From the NCBI GenBank assembly GCA_964036665.1, contig OZ038528.1, positions 8,004,501-8,068,500 of the forward strand: a DNA stretch of 64,000 nt. Direction: 5' to 3'. The translations under genes were made by a program, and so were the position numbers. The stretch comes from Gordius sp. MW1 (taxonomy: Eukaryota > Nematomorpha > Gordioida > Gordea > Gordiidae). Every line of letters starts with the position of its first letter. The stretch's first letter is position 1. Below are positions 33,913-44,404 of the stretch, piece by piece. The notes under the pieces are model-generated. The model did not search any database, was not told the origin of the DNA, and saw only the letters and a program-made list of their open reading frames with translations.

Positions 33913-35483
33913 TAGTGTTTCGATCTCGTCTCGGTCTCGAAAACAAAATCTCGTCTCGTCTCGGGAGCGATTATTAAAATCTCGTCTCGTCTAAAAAAAT
34001 CTCGGTCTCGTCTCGACGAGAATTCTCGTCTCGTCTCGACTTTTTTAAAAAAAAATATATACGAAATAAAAATTTCTCTTGATTTATTAAAAATGTTAAA
34101 TAAGTGTCAAAAAATTCAAATGGCAAACCTTAATATTTTTTGAAAAACTTTAATACACAAACTTTTTAAAGATTCAGCGGGACACGACATCTCACTGACA
34201 ATATAAAGAAATGAATTAATTCATAAAGATAACATTTTCTATAAAAAGTGCAGACTACAAAAACTATAAAGAATTTGAAATATATTTAGAAAATTAAATT
34301 TTATTGTTTTAGCAAATTATAACATTTGTATCAATTCACAGTGTCTGTCAATATAAATAGACTTAGAAAATTATAAGTTCGCTTATAGTTGACTTAGTTG
34401 CATAATTGAGCAAATTGAGACCCTTTCCCTTGCTAAAGTTTCAAAGTAGACTTAACATATTGGCAAACGTTTAATAGCCCATAGTTTTTATTGCATGTTT
34501 ACAATAGCGCTATAAACCACAAAGGAATGACTTTTAATGATATTATTATTATTTACAGAATTGATTACTAGTAGCACAAATTCAAACGTTGTAAAAACAA
34601 CAATAAAAGCAGCATTATTATAGGATTAAGAACATTTAAACTTTAAATTAAAGTGCAGTTATTTCAATGTATGACAAAAATCATTATAATCAAGTTTCTA
34701 TTCCAAATAATTACCTTACAATTCCAATTAACTTTGCCATTTATCGAATAGAGTATAGGTTCGCGTATTTATTTTATATTGCACAATTATAGAAATTTTA
34801 GTAAATTTGAATGGACTTAATTGAAGCATAAAAACTTCTAAGAGACTTATGATTTAATATTTAATCTATTACGGTTTCGTTAAATACTCTTACTTTTGAA
34901 ATCGTTAGGCGGGTGCTCAAAAGTCTTGAGCCATTTTAGCTCAACTTTTATAATTATTCAAACTGATTGACTACCAATTTATAATTAACGCATCATGCAG
35001 GATGAGTAACTGCGAAATACAAATATGCTTTAGTAATATTTACTATTCCTTCAGAAATCATTCTAAGCCAAAAATCTTGTAATATTTAATAATGCTATGA
35101 ATAATTATATGTGAGAAATATATAATAAAATTGTTCACATACCCTTAGGGTTAACCATATAATTAAAATAAATGATTGATAAATTTTAAATCTTTTGCAA
35201 AAATGTATAATATTTACTACACTTAGGAATTTTTTTAATGTAAAAAATATTCCTTACATATTGATATACACTTAATACCTTAAATGTAAATCATGTAAAT
35301 TAAAACACACAATAATTTACTAAAATCTAACGATCAATAAAAGTCGAGATCTCGCCGAAAAAATCTCGTATCGTCTCGTCTCGACATCAAAATTCTCGTC
35401 TCGATCTCGACTCCATTTTTCAAATTCTCGTCTCGGTTTTTCGAGACGAGACCGAGATTTTTCTCGGTTTTTCCGCATCATTA
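33913..35483. mobile_element. hAT-like element with CTCGTCTCG subterminal repeats
   Basis: The left end TAGTGTTTCGATCTCGTCTC and the right end CTCGGTTTTTCCGCATCATTA are inversely related. Flanks ATCATATT (33905-33912) and ATTATATT (35484-35491) match at 7 of 8. Both subterminal regions are packed with CTCGTCTCG / CGAGACGAG repeats (33925-34045 and 35343-35470). The 1.3 kb interior is AT-rich with no transposase frame. Confidence 0.82.
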
Positions 35484-36685
35484 ATTATATTTATCAAATT
35501 TGATTATAACCAATCAAATTGCGGCGCACAAATATCCTGGCGTATTTTTAACCTGCTACATCGGCAATTTGGTTATAAAATTGCATCGGGCCGGGTTTGT
35601 CAGAAATGTTTGAACAAATCTGACCTCTGATACTTTTGGGATTGGTGATTTTTTGTCTGACTTTAAACATAAGAATTTATAATTTGAATTTTACCGTGGT
35701 AATCTAAGTGAGAGGTGCAATTGGTGCACCAACATTTTTTCATATTCCCTGTTAGCTAATTAAATTTTTTTTTTATTTAGCCGGTGTTAAAATACTTTCT
35801 AACTACTGCAATCCATATTAATTGTAAGACTTGAATCCTTAAATTATGATCCTTTGTTAAACAAGTCGAGGCATTGTCCAATGGCCCAGGAATAGTTTGG
35901 CTAATTTTAAGCGTCGTTGAGACCGATTCTTTATTTTCTGGCTTCTTTGGCGGCCTACCTTTGGTTTACTAATTTGATCTCCGACACCTAACAAATAAAC
36001 CTATCTTTGTCTCATGTTTTTGCATTTTGACGTGGAATTTAATATTAGCCGTTTATTGCAATACTACCACGTCCCAACGTGTCAATTTTTTAATAAAGTT
36101 TCTCCTGTACACATAATAATTAAAAAAAATTGATGTCTGTGAGATATTAAAATATAACACGCGCAATTACGCCAATAACAACTGATTGATTTACCTATAC
36201 ATACGTTTTTTTCATATTATAAATTATTTTGATTAGAGATGTGAAATTTTTTTATACTAGTTTTAATCCGTATTAATAAAATACACTTAATTTATATTTA
36301 GCATTTGCTCGTGTGCAATCCTTCCAAAAGAATATCAGCCGAGACCGCCCTTAAAAGAGATTATTTTTTAAATAATAATCTATAACATGCATTAAATTTG
36401 TAATCACGTAAAATTTGTCATTAATTTGCCTTTTGATAAATTGGTCTTTTAATGGGTGAGTATAATTATACTTACTTAAGCTTATTTTTATATGCTTGTA
36501 AAAAATATTTATATTCATTCGCATTTTTTATCTACTACATGTCAAAACACTATTTTTTGGCTTTGTTTATAAAAATTCAATAAATTAAGAATCAAATGTT
36601 AATATGATATCAATAAATTGAAAAATAGCATGAAGTTTATATAAATATATTCACATAATTTTATTTTTATTTTAAAGTGGCATTA
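35484..36685. other. AT-rich region, no gene recognised
   Basis: A weak minus-strand stretch (about 36010-35860) reads KGRPPKKPENK before and after stops and may be a transposon relic. Otherwise featureless. Confidence 0.4.
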
Positions 36686-37106
36686 GGGGAGGCCGGGGCT
36701 TTACGTGTCTCGGGGCTATCCTTATCTTCTCAAATAATTTTCATGTTATTAATTTGTACCCAGTGAAATTTATATTTTAAATGTACTTTATATAGGCACA
36801 TCCCAGGTATAAAATATTTTGTGAGAAAACTATTAGAAAAAAAATTAAAGTAAAAATAAGAATTTTGGGGGCTAAAAGCTCCTTTTTTAAATTTTTCTAT
36901 TTTGCTAATATCTTTAAAACTCTATAATCTTGCTGCTCCAACATAATTTTAGGTAAAAACATATGAATTTTTTTATAATAATTAACTATAACCAAATAAT
37001 TTATTTTAAGATGACTATCTCAAAACAATTCGCAAAAAAAATTTTTAATCATGGGGCTATTTAAAGCGGGGTTATAAATATCTCTAATTCATTCATAAAC
37101 TAAAAA

Positions 37107-37555
37107 TGATGCGAACTTACAAACGTAAAACAAAGATGTACAAGATAATGAAGTGAAGAATGAAGTATTTAAAGCTATGACAGAGAAGATTAGCCTGAAA
37201 GATTTAGCCTTACAAGCAAACTTTAGCTATTCTACCATAAAAAAATATCACAATAAATTTAAAAAAAAACAATCATGTGTTAAGGAACTTAAAACAAGAA
37301 TAATATTTAATAAGAAGCAGGAGGAGAAATTAGTATCATATTCAATTAACGGGGTTCAAACTTTATTCAGCTGTGACCATTAAACAAGTATTTAATATAT
37401 GGCCAATAGGTTAGGTATTTGGCTTATCAAATGGCAGTACAATTTAATTTATCGATTCCTAATTCATTGGTAAAATACGAATCTGCAGGCGCTGATTGGT
37501 TTTCATCTTTTATTAAAAGACCTGACATTAAGGACTCCAGAACCAACATGATTTT
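37107..37555 (+). pseudogene. pogo/Tigger-type transposase N-terminal relic
   Basis: The start MMRTYKRKT is typical of psq-HTH transposases. A stop and frame change follow. Then EVFKAMTEKISLKDLALQA and NFSYSTIKKYHNKFKKK form the HTH. RIIFNKKQEEKLVSYSING starts the CENPB-type domain. Later ESAGADWFSSFIKRP (37483-37527) gives the AG.DW...F..R motif. Multiple frame breaks; no DDE catalytic core is seen. Confidence 0.78.
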
Positions 37556-37865
37556 TATTTATATGCAATAAATTTAAACTTTAATTCCATTTCATGATTG
37601 TCAATTTTATGTGACACTTTTATATTCATTTAAATTAATGATTTCAACATAACAATCTTTGCAAAATTTACCTTATAAATTTGTTTATGAAGCTTTATAA
37701 GCTATAAAAGACAAACTTTGAATTTAACAATATTATAAATTATCATATGAAACTTTATAAGCTATAAAAGATAAACTTTTAATATCTAGCAATATTATAA
37801 ATAGCAATATTTAAAATTCTTATATGAAACTTTATAGCTTTAATAGACAAACTTATAATATTACA

Positions 37866-38165
37866 ATGGTAGAAACAGGAACAATCATAATAGTCAAAAA
37901 AAAACGAAAAAAATAATTTCGATTCACATTTTGGCCAATAGTCATTTTTTTCATTGGTCAGCAGCCAGCGGACGGCCAAAAATTCTTATTATCAATGATA
38001 GTAACAAGAACAATCATAAGAGTCAAAAAAAACTCCGGGATTCTAACCCCAAAACTAGTTAAATTGCATAGCAATTAAAAAGTAAACAACTTTTATTTAT
38101 GTTTATTATATAACTAGTTAAATTGCATAGCATTAAAAGTAAACAACTTTTATCTATGTTTATTA
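37866..38165 (-). repeat. satellite/SINE-tail unit and two 60-bp units, inverted
   Basis: Reverse complement of the 25515-25800 arrangement: GGTCAGCAGCCAGCGGACGG, CGGGATTCTAACCCC, then two copies of TAAATTGCATAGCAATTAAA with GTAAACAACTTTTAT. Confidence 0.8.
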
Positions 38166-38450
38166 TATAATATAAATTACGCCCTTCGGGCGTAACTGGG
38201 GGCTTCGCCCCCAGACCCCCTTGGGGGCTTCGCCCCCAAACCCCCTGCTGGGGGCTCCGCCCCCAGTCCCCCGTTGGGGGCTCTGCCCCCAAACCCCCAT
38301 CTCCTGGGGGCTCCGCCCCCAGACCCCCGGAGAAGGGAAGAGGGGACGACTCATCTATTCTACGTATAAATGTAGCTTATTTGCTATGCAATTTATGGGC
38401 GAGAAAGGTGAGAAGGGGCTAGAATCCCTATAGGGGGTAGGATAATTACT
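38165..38450 (+). repeat. GGGGGCTTCGCCCCC hairpin array plus GCTATGCAATTTATGGGC repeat
   Basis: Five or six consecutive short perfect palindromes of the form TGGGGGCTTCGCCCCCA or TGGGGGCTCCGCCCCCA (38198-38325), each separated by ACCCCC-type linkers. CTCATCTATTCTACGTATAA, TTTGCTATGCAATTTATGGG and CGAGAAAGGTG follow, as in the copies at 23052, 26820 and 54700. Frames across it encode Gly/Pro-rich low-complexity peptides and are not genes. Confidence 0.88.
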
Positions 38451-39865
38451 AGGGTTTCCCCCTTGGCTAAGACAGCCAACTATGTAATGTATTTTTAACC
38501 TTATAAAAGTATATATATTTTTTTACTGGGTTAATATATTTCATTTAATTAGATTGTGATTTCCTAGAAAACCTAAAAAGAAAGTTAAAAAGAAAAAATA
38601 TATACCTTAATTTATAAATAATTATAAATAAATGAGTTTAAATATTATTTTTACTTTTAAATGTTTTGCCCCCCCCCCAATCCAAAACCTGGCTTCGCCC
38701 ATGTATAGAGATAATAAGCCTAATATCTATCGACCTTGAAGGTACAAATAAACATCGGCGTAGCGAGTGGATGGCAAAGAGGGGCAGTTGCCCCCTTTAA
38801 ATCCATAATTAATTTGAAATTTATTAAAACTTTGGCTAAAATTTTTAGGAGAGAGCGTTGTGCTAAATAACAATTTTATTTGCATGACGTAAGCAGGATT
38901 AGAATTATAAGGGGCTCTACTGTTTCTCCCCTTTCCCCTCCCCTATCTCCCCTTTATAATAAATTAATCGATAATGTGATGTGATGCACAGATGCGCGAC
39001 GCCGTCAAGTGAATTTAAAAACTTACTTTTGTTCACTGTCATAGGCGTATCTAGGAAATATGATCAGAAAAAAGCTAATAAAAAATTTAGACCCTAAAAT
39101 GTACTTGATGTCTTATGAGGTGTATGCCGCATAGCAAATTTGAAAATAAAATTTAAATATATGAAAATGGGTTAGATATTCAAAAATATGACTTTTAAAT
39201 ATAAGATGTAATCATAATTAGATTAATTAATAAGATATCTAAAAATAAAATAGTATAGATATTCAAAAATGCTATAAAAAATGGGATATTCAAAAATGAT
39301 CTATTAGCTTTTTTTTGAGCCCCGAAGCCTATTACAACATCTCGTTGTTGTATAATGCCTTTTTGAATTAGGTTTAGCTGAAATAGATGAACGATTAACT
39401 AAGAAAGATATAACAAATACTTAATCTTTCTTTTTATATGGAAATAGATTCTAGAATCTATTTATATTTAGCTTATATTATAACCCTGATCCTGCCTGAT
39501 CTCGATGTTACCCTTCTTCTCCTACTGAATTAGTACTAACATTTTCTAAATTAAATTCTAGAATCTCGAGTGATTTATAATAATTTGTAAATTACCCTGG
39601 CTACTACTTTTCTACTACTTTTCTCCATTGAAAAGTTATTTTTTTAGGGAAGTAGTTATAAATGGAAGAATATTGTTGGAATTTCATATTAAAATTTCGG
39701 AAATGGGATTAGAGCTATTTATCTAAAATTTAAATTTCGAGTAAAATTTATAAATTTTGAACATATAAAAATAGAAAAAGCAACGAAAAACGTAATAAAA
39801 TCAATTAAAAATTTAGAAACCCAGACAATATAATTAATAAAACTTAATAACAAACATAAAAAGTT
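38451..39865. other. interior of the pogo-like element: MITE scraps and AT-rich DNA
   Basis: CCTGGCTTCGCCCATG (38689-38704) and CGGCGTAGCGAG...GGCAGTTGCCCCC (38757-38803) are degraded GGGCGTAGCC-type termini. The rest is AT-rich with no gene. Confidence 0.5.
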
Positions 39866-39867
39866 AC

Positions 39868-40990
39868 CTAAGGTCATTTTTTTCCATTGGTCAGCAGCCA
39901 GCACACGGTAAAAGTGGATATAAATTCATAATAGTCAAAAAAACGAAAAAATAATTTTCGAATCACATTTTGGTCAATGGTCATTTTTTTCATTGGTCAG
40001 CAGCCAGGACACGGTAAAAGTGGATATAAATTTATAATAGTCAAATCAAAAACGAAAAAAAAATTTTCGAATCACATTTTGGCCAATGGGCATTTTTTTT
40101 AATTGGTCAGTACCAACAGATGGTCTATAAATCAATGTTAGCGAAAAAAAGGAGAAAAAAAATTTCGTTTCACATTTTGGCCAATGGTCATTTTTTTCCA
40201 TCGGACAGCAGCCAGCGGACGGCCAAAAAGTCATATTATCAATGATAGTAACAGGAACAATCATAAGAGTCAAAAAAAACGCAAAAAAAAAATTTCGTTT
40301 CACATTTTGGCCAAATGGTCATTTTTTTCCATCGGACAGCAGCCAACGGACGGCCAAAAAGTCCTATTATCAATGGTAGTAACATGAACAATCATAATAG
40401 TCGAAAAAAAACGAAAAAATAAACTTAGATTCACATTTTGGCCAATGGTCATTTTTTTCATTGGTCAGCACCCAACGGACGGCCAAAAAGTCTTATTATC
40501 AATGGTAGTAACATAAACAATCATAATAGTCGAAAAAAAACGAAAAAATAAACTTAGATTCACATTTTGGCCAATGGTCATTTTTTTCATTGGTCAGCAC
40601 CCAACGGACGGCCAAAAAGTCGTAATAGCAATGGTAGTAACAGTTACAATAATAATATTCAAAAAAAAACCCGAGATTCGAACCCAAAAACTGGTTAAAT
40701 TAACAAAAATTAAAAGTGCGTATCCACGTTCGGTTCGGTGCGTGACATCCACGATTCCATTGGTCAGCAGCCAACGGACGGCCAAAAAGTCTTATTATCA
40801 ATGGTAGGAACAAGAACAATCATAAGAGTCAAAAAAAACGCAAAAAAATTTCGCTTCACATTTTGGCCAATGGTCATTTTTTTCCATCGGTCAGCACCCA
40901 ACGGACGGCCAAAAAGTCATAATAACATTGGTAGTAACAGGAACAATCATAATAGTCAAAAAAAAACCCGGGATTCGAACCCAAAAACTG
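39868..40990 (-). repeat. satellite array, inverted relative to 25530-26610
   Basis: About eight units of TTGGCCAATGGTCATTTTTT, CATTGGTCAGCA, CCAACGGACGGCCAAAAAGT and TATTATCAATGGTAGTAACA. Two units end with a good B-box complement, GGGATTCGAACCC (40668-40684 and 40971-40984), followed by AAAAACTGGTTAAATT. Apparent ORFs across the array are artefacts. Confidence 0.87.
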
Positions 40991-41019
40991 GTTAAATTAA
41001 CAAAAATTAAAAGTAAACA

Positions 41020-41076
41020 AAACAAGACACCGAATGCAAGACAAGACACCGAATGCAAGACACCGAATAGGCGGAC
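41020..41076 (+). repeat. minisatellite AAGACACCGAATGC
   Basis: AAGACACCGAATGC / AAGACACCGAAT occurs three times in about 50 bp at the edge of the satellite block, before a GCATAGCAATTAATA end. Confidence 0.7.
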
Positions 41077-41503
41077 AAACAAAATGGAAAGTGATCCCAT
41101 AAATTGCATAGCAATTAATAGCAATTATAAATTATTGTATGAAACTATATTAGTTTTGAAAGATAAACTTTTACTATTTTAGCAATCAAGACAAACTTTT
41201 AATATTTGAGCAATTTAAGCACATGCACTTAAGTTATTTATACTTTTTAAACTTTAAATTAAAAAGGACGCCTTAGCCCCTTTCAGAGGTCATCTTAATC
41301 CCGGTCATTTTTCGAAGTTATATGAGTAGTCTTTTTTTGAAACCTTCCTATAAAAAATCTATTGCTGTATTGCCATAATATTTTTTCCTGTAATAAACAT
41401 TGTGGACAAGAACATTTTTTTGAAAAAATTATATGAAAATCCGTTGAATATTTTTGTCCAGGCCTGTTTGATTTTTTATGGCTACGATAGCCCCGGTCTC
41501 CCC

Positions 41504-42505
41504 TACTGTTTGTTCCGCTTTAATCTTCATTTCAGATGTGCATTTATGGTTTTTAGCTCGATTTTGATAGACAGAATTATAGAATTGAGGTAATTTTAAA
41601 CCAGATAATGAGGGTATTTAATAGTTTTAGAGCGATTTTATTAAGATCCTTGTGTTCTCGCCAAGTGCCGGTCTGCGTGGCAACGTGAACCACTTAATAG
41701 AACGCCTCTGGATTTCGTATTGAACATTTTTTGAATTCAAAATTAAAAAATTTCGATTCGATATTCGTCAAATATTGGCCAAAATTAAATGTTGATCAAA
41801 TTGAAATTTGCATACATTAAAAAGCGTATCCCTTTATATGCGCTAGTAGAGGGATTTAGAGTCACTTTTTACAACCTGATCCTGCCCGAAACCGTTTTAA
41901 AATTTCCAGCCCGAACCTGACCTGAAAATAAGGAAAAATTGTGGCATGTTAAATTTAGATAATCAACTAATTAATAAAGAAACATCAATAAACTATTTGG
42001 TGCCACAAATTTTGAGCATGAAAAATATTTGAGCGGTCTTTTATAAGAATAAATAAAAATCGTTGAATCCAAAATTTCAGGTCTAATTTGCCCTTCTCGC
42101 TGTTGTGCCAAAGTATAAACCTATACTAGTTGTATTTAAGATGAGCTTTAATAATACCTCTCCTATATATACAATCAAGCGCATAGTCAGGATTTTGTCA
42201 ACAGAATTTTTTTTATAATTTTTTGTTATAAAATTATAAAAATTAAAAACCAGAAAAGTCCGGCTTGCTGCCGGGCGCCCTTGGCCTACGGGACATGCAG
42301 GCAACTGCCCTAAATTTAATTTTTCGGGTAGGCACGGGCGGGCACCATAACAAGATTTAGGCAATTCGCTCTTATTGAGATTTATTATATAAGGTAATAT
42401 TTTGTTTTCGTGAATTATTTCGTCACTTTTTTACTTTAATTCTATAATAATAATAGCACAGGTATACAAAAAACCCTACTGCAATTGGACCGATTTTGCG
42501 ATGAG
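41504..42505. other. AT-rich region with a scrap of hAT-like GC terminus
   Basis: At 42250-42365 a GC-rich segment (GGCGGGCACC..., GGGACATGCAGG) resembles hAT-A subterminal DNA. No gene is recognised. Confidence 0.4.
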
Positions 42506-43325
42506 TAATAACACGGTTCAACAAGAAAAATCAACCGGCAAACTGTTTGCAGATTCTAGTAGAGTTTTTTACGGTGAACACAAATGTGTTTTTAGTTTTT
42601 CCCCTATACGTCAAGTTTTTTAATATTCGCTGTCAAAGTTGCCAAAAACGTGATTTTAGCGTTTTTCAAACGTCAATGACTTGCAAATTAGTCGGTAAAA
42701 ATTTTATTTAAAAGATTTAATACGTAGATATAGGGGAGAGGAATGTATTTACAATTTTTTTTTTATCCTAGCATTTTTACTTTTTAAATTATATACAAAA
42801 TTAATTATCCCTATCTTTTACATTGACAATTACACCAGACTTGAGGGCGCCCTCCCTTTTCTTCAACACTAGGAATTAAGTACGTGTTGTTGTTTTGGTA
42901 ATAGTAGTAGTAGAGTAGATAAACAACAACACAAACAACAATACGCCCTTAATTCCTAGTGTTGAAGAGAAGGGAGGGCGCCCTCAAGTCTGGTGTAATT
43001 TTTCAATGTGAAAGATAGGGATAATTAATTTTGTATATAATTTAAAAAGTAAAAATGCTAGGAAAAAAAATTGTAAATACATTCTCTCCCCTATATCTAC
43101 GAATTAAATCTATTAAACAAAATTTTTACCGACTAATTTGCAAGTTATTGACGTTTGAAAAACGCAAAAATCGCCTTTTTGCCAACTTTGACAGCGAATA
43201 TTTAAAAAACTTGACGTATCGGGAAAAATTTAAAGACATATTTGTGTTCACCGTGAAAAACTCTACCAGAATCTGCAAACAGTTTGCCGGTTGATTTCAC
43301 AAGTCCATTATTTGTTGACCAGTGT
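42506..43325. mobile_element. foldback element, near-perfect palindrome with about 400-bp arms
   Basis: Left AACCGGCAAACTGTTTGCAG versus right CTGCAAACAGTTTGCCGGTT. GGGCGCCCTCCCTT (42847) versus AAGGGAGGGCGCCC (42969). CCTAGCATTTTTACTTTTTA versus TAAAAAGTAAAAATGCTAGG. The centre is near 42915 in a GTTGTTGTTTT...AAACAACAAC segment. The arm ends match the elements at 17540 and 32480. Short ORFs inside are mirror artefacts. Confidence 0.93.
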
Positions 43326-43817
43326 AATTTGTATTTATTTAGTTTTCTCCAAAAACTTCTAGGTTTTATAGGCAATTATCTGCATCGGCAATTACAACAT
43401 GCAATATACCATTGAAAGTTGCAATTTTATGTTCAAATACCTTACACATGTGTTTACGATTATCATACTATTAGTTTTTAAGCTTATAAATAGACAAAAG
43501 TATTAAAAATTGGAATGCGGGAAAAGAGCCAAAATAAAATGAGAGAGTGGTGAAGAATAAAAGCTTGAAAAGGATTCTGACAACTTAAGCTAGATTTTTG
43601 CTTTTTTAAACTGTTAGTTAGGGGTAGGCAATATGAGGAAATTAGAATCCTAAAGGGGGTCTTTATCGAATAAAAAAAGGATTCCCCCATATTGTCAACT
43701 ACTTCACTCATGGACTTTTAAATCAAACAATAGAAAATTAAAAATAAGTCACGCACATCTCTACCATCTCAAAGTGACTATATTATAGTTTAAGCGTTTG
43801 AAGTGGATATGCCCTAT
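43326..43817. other. AT-rich spacer
   Basis: No gene or element recognised between the foldback and the hAT-A copy 2. Confidence 0.5.
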
Positions 43818-44059
43818 TAGAGACCTGCAACGGGCCTGATTAGGTCAGTCGGCCCGCCCCAATAAAAATTTCAAAGCCCCGGCCCGGCCCGCTAATTCTA
43901 TACAAAGCCCGGCCCGGGCCCGTAAATTTTTATTATTTTTATTTTTTTTTGTTTAATTTTTTTTTGATATGGTAATCAGTATGTATGTGTTTAAAATGTT
44001 GATAAATTACTGTAAAAATAATATTTCCAGTCAGTCGAGTTGTTCAATCTTATAAGAAA

Positions 44060-44404
44060 CTAGATGAACCCGGCATACGTTGTTTTGCCATTTACCCTGG
44101 TGTCTTGAATTATGCTGGAATTTTAGGGCATATATGATGATAAAGCGGTTATTGAAGTAAAAATAAAGTTTGATGGCTATATGTTCTACTTCTATTGTTC
44201 TATTTCCGTATACAGTGCAACGCGTACGAATACACGAAAACTACTGGACCGATTTGGCTCGAACAAATCTTAAAACATGCTCCGGAGTGTCAGGAATAAA
44301 CTGTGAAATTTTGAACCATATCGGTTTGATAGTTTTCCAAAATTGGTGGCGGCATATATACATTATACATACACACACATATAGTTTCATTTTTATATAT
44401 AAGA
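44060..44404 (-). mobile_element. short non-autonomous Helitron, complete (345 bp)
   Basis: On the minus strand it begins TCTTATATATAAAAATG (44404 downward) and ends GCCGGGTTCATCTAG at 44060, followed by T. The 5' segment contains the family block GTGGCGGC...GACCGATTTGG in complement. There is no coding capacity. Its 5' end abuts the CTAG of the next Helitron with no spacer. Confidence 0.87.

Larger units (their letters stand above)
36686..41503 (+). mobile_element. pogo/Tigger-like element expanded by insertions, 4.8 kb
   Basis: The left end GGGGAGGCCGGGGCT, preceded by TA (36684-36685), mirrors the right end AGCCCCGGTCTCCCC, followed by TA (41504-41505). TA duplication and a transposase relic with psq/CENPB-type DNA-binding blocks (37107-37555) fit the Tc1-mariner/pogo group. 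From about 37868 to 41116 the element is filled with foreign repeats. Related sequence (GCTATAAAAGACAAACTTT-type units) lies on both sides of that insertion. Confidence 0.72.

Noticed and set aside
35860-36010. Minus-strand AT-hook-like KGRPPKK peptide
   Set aside because: Interrupted by stops and isolated; one short motif is not enough to name a gene or element.
38059-38433. Three overlapping Gly/Pro/Trp-rich ORFs across 38059-38433
   Set aside because: Open on both strands because the GGGGGC/GCCCCC hairpin repeats contain no stops; low-complexity translation of a DNA repeat.
42750-43300. Open frames inside the 42506-43325 foldback (for example 43055-43294)
   Set aside because: They lie in palindromic arms, mirror each other on both strands and show no protein family features.
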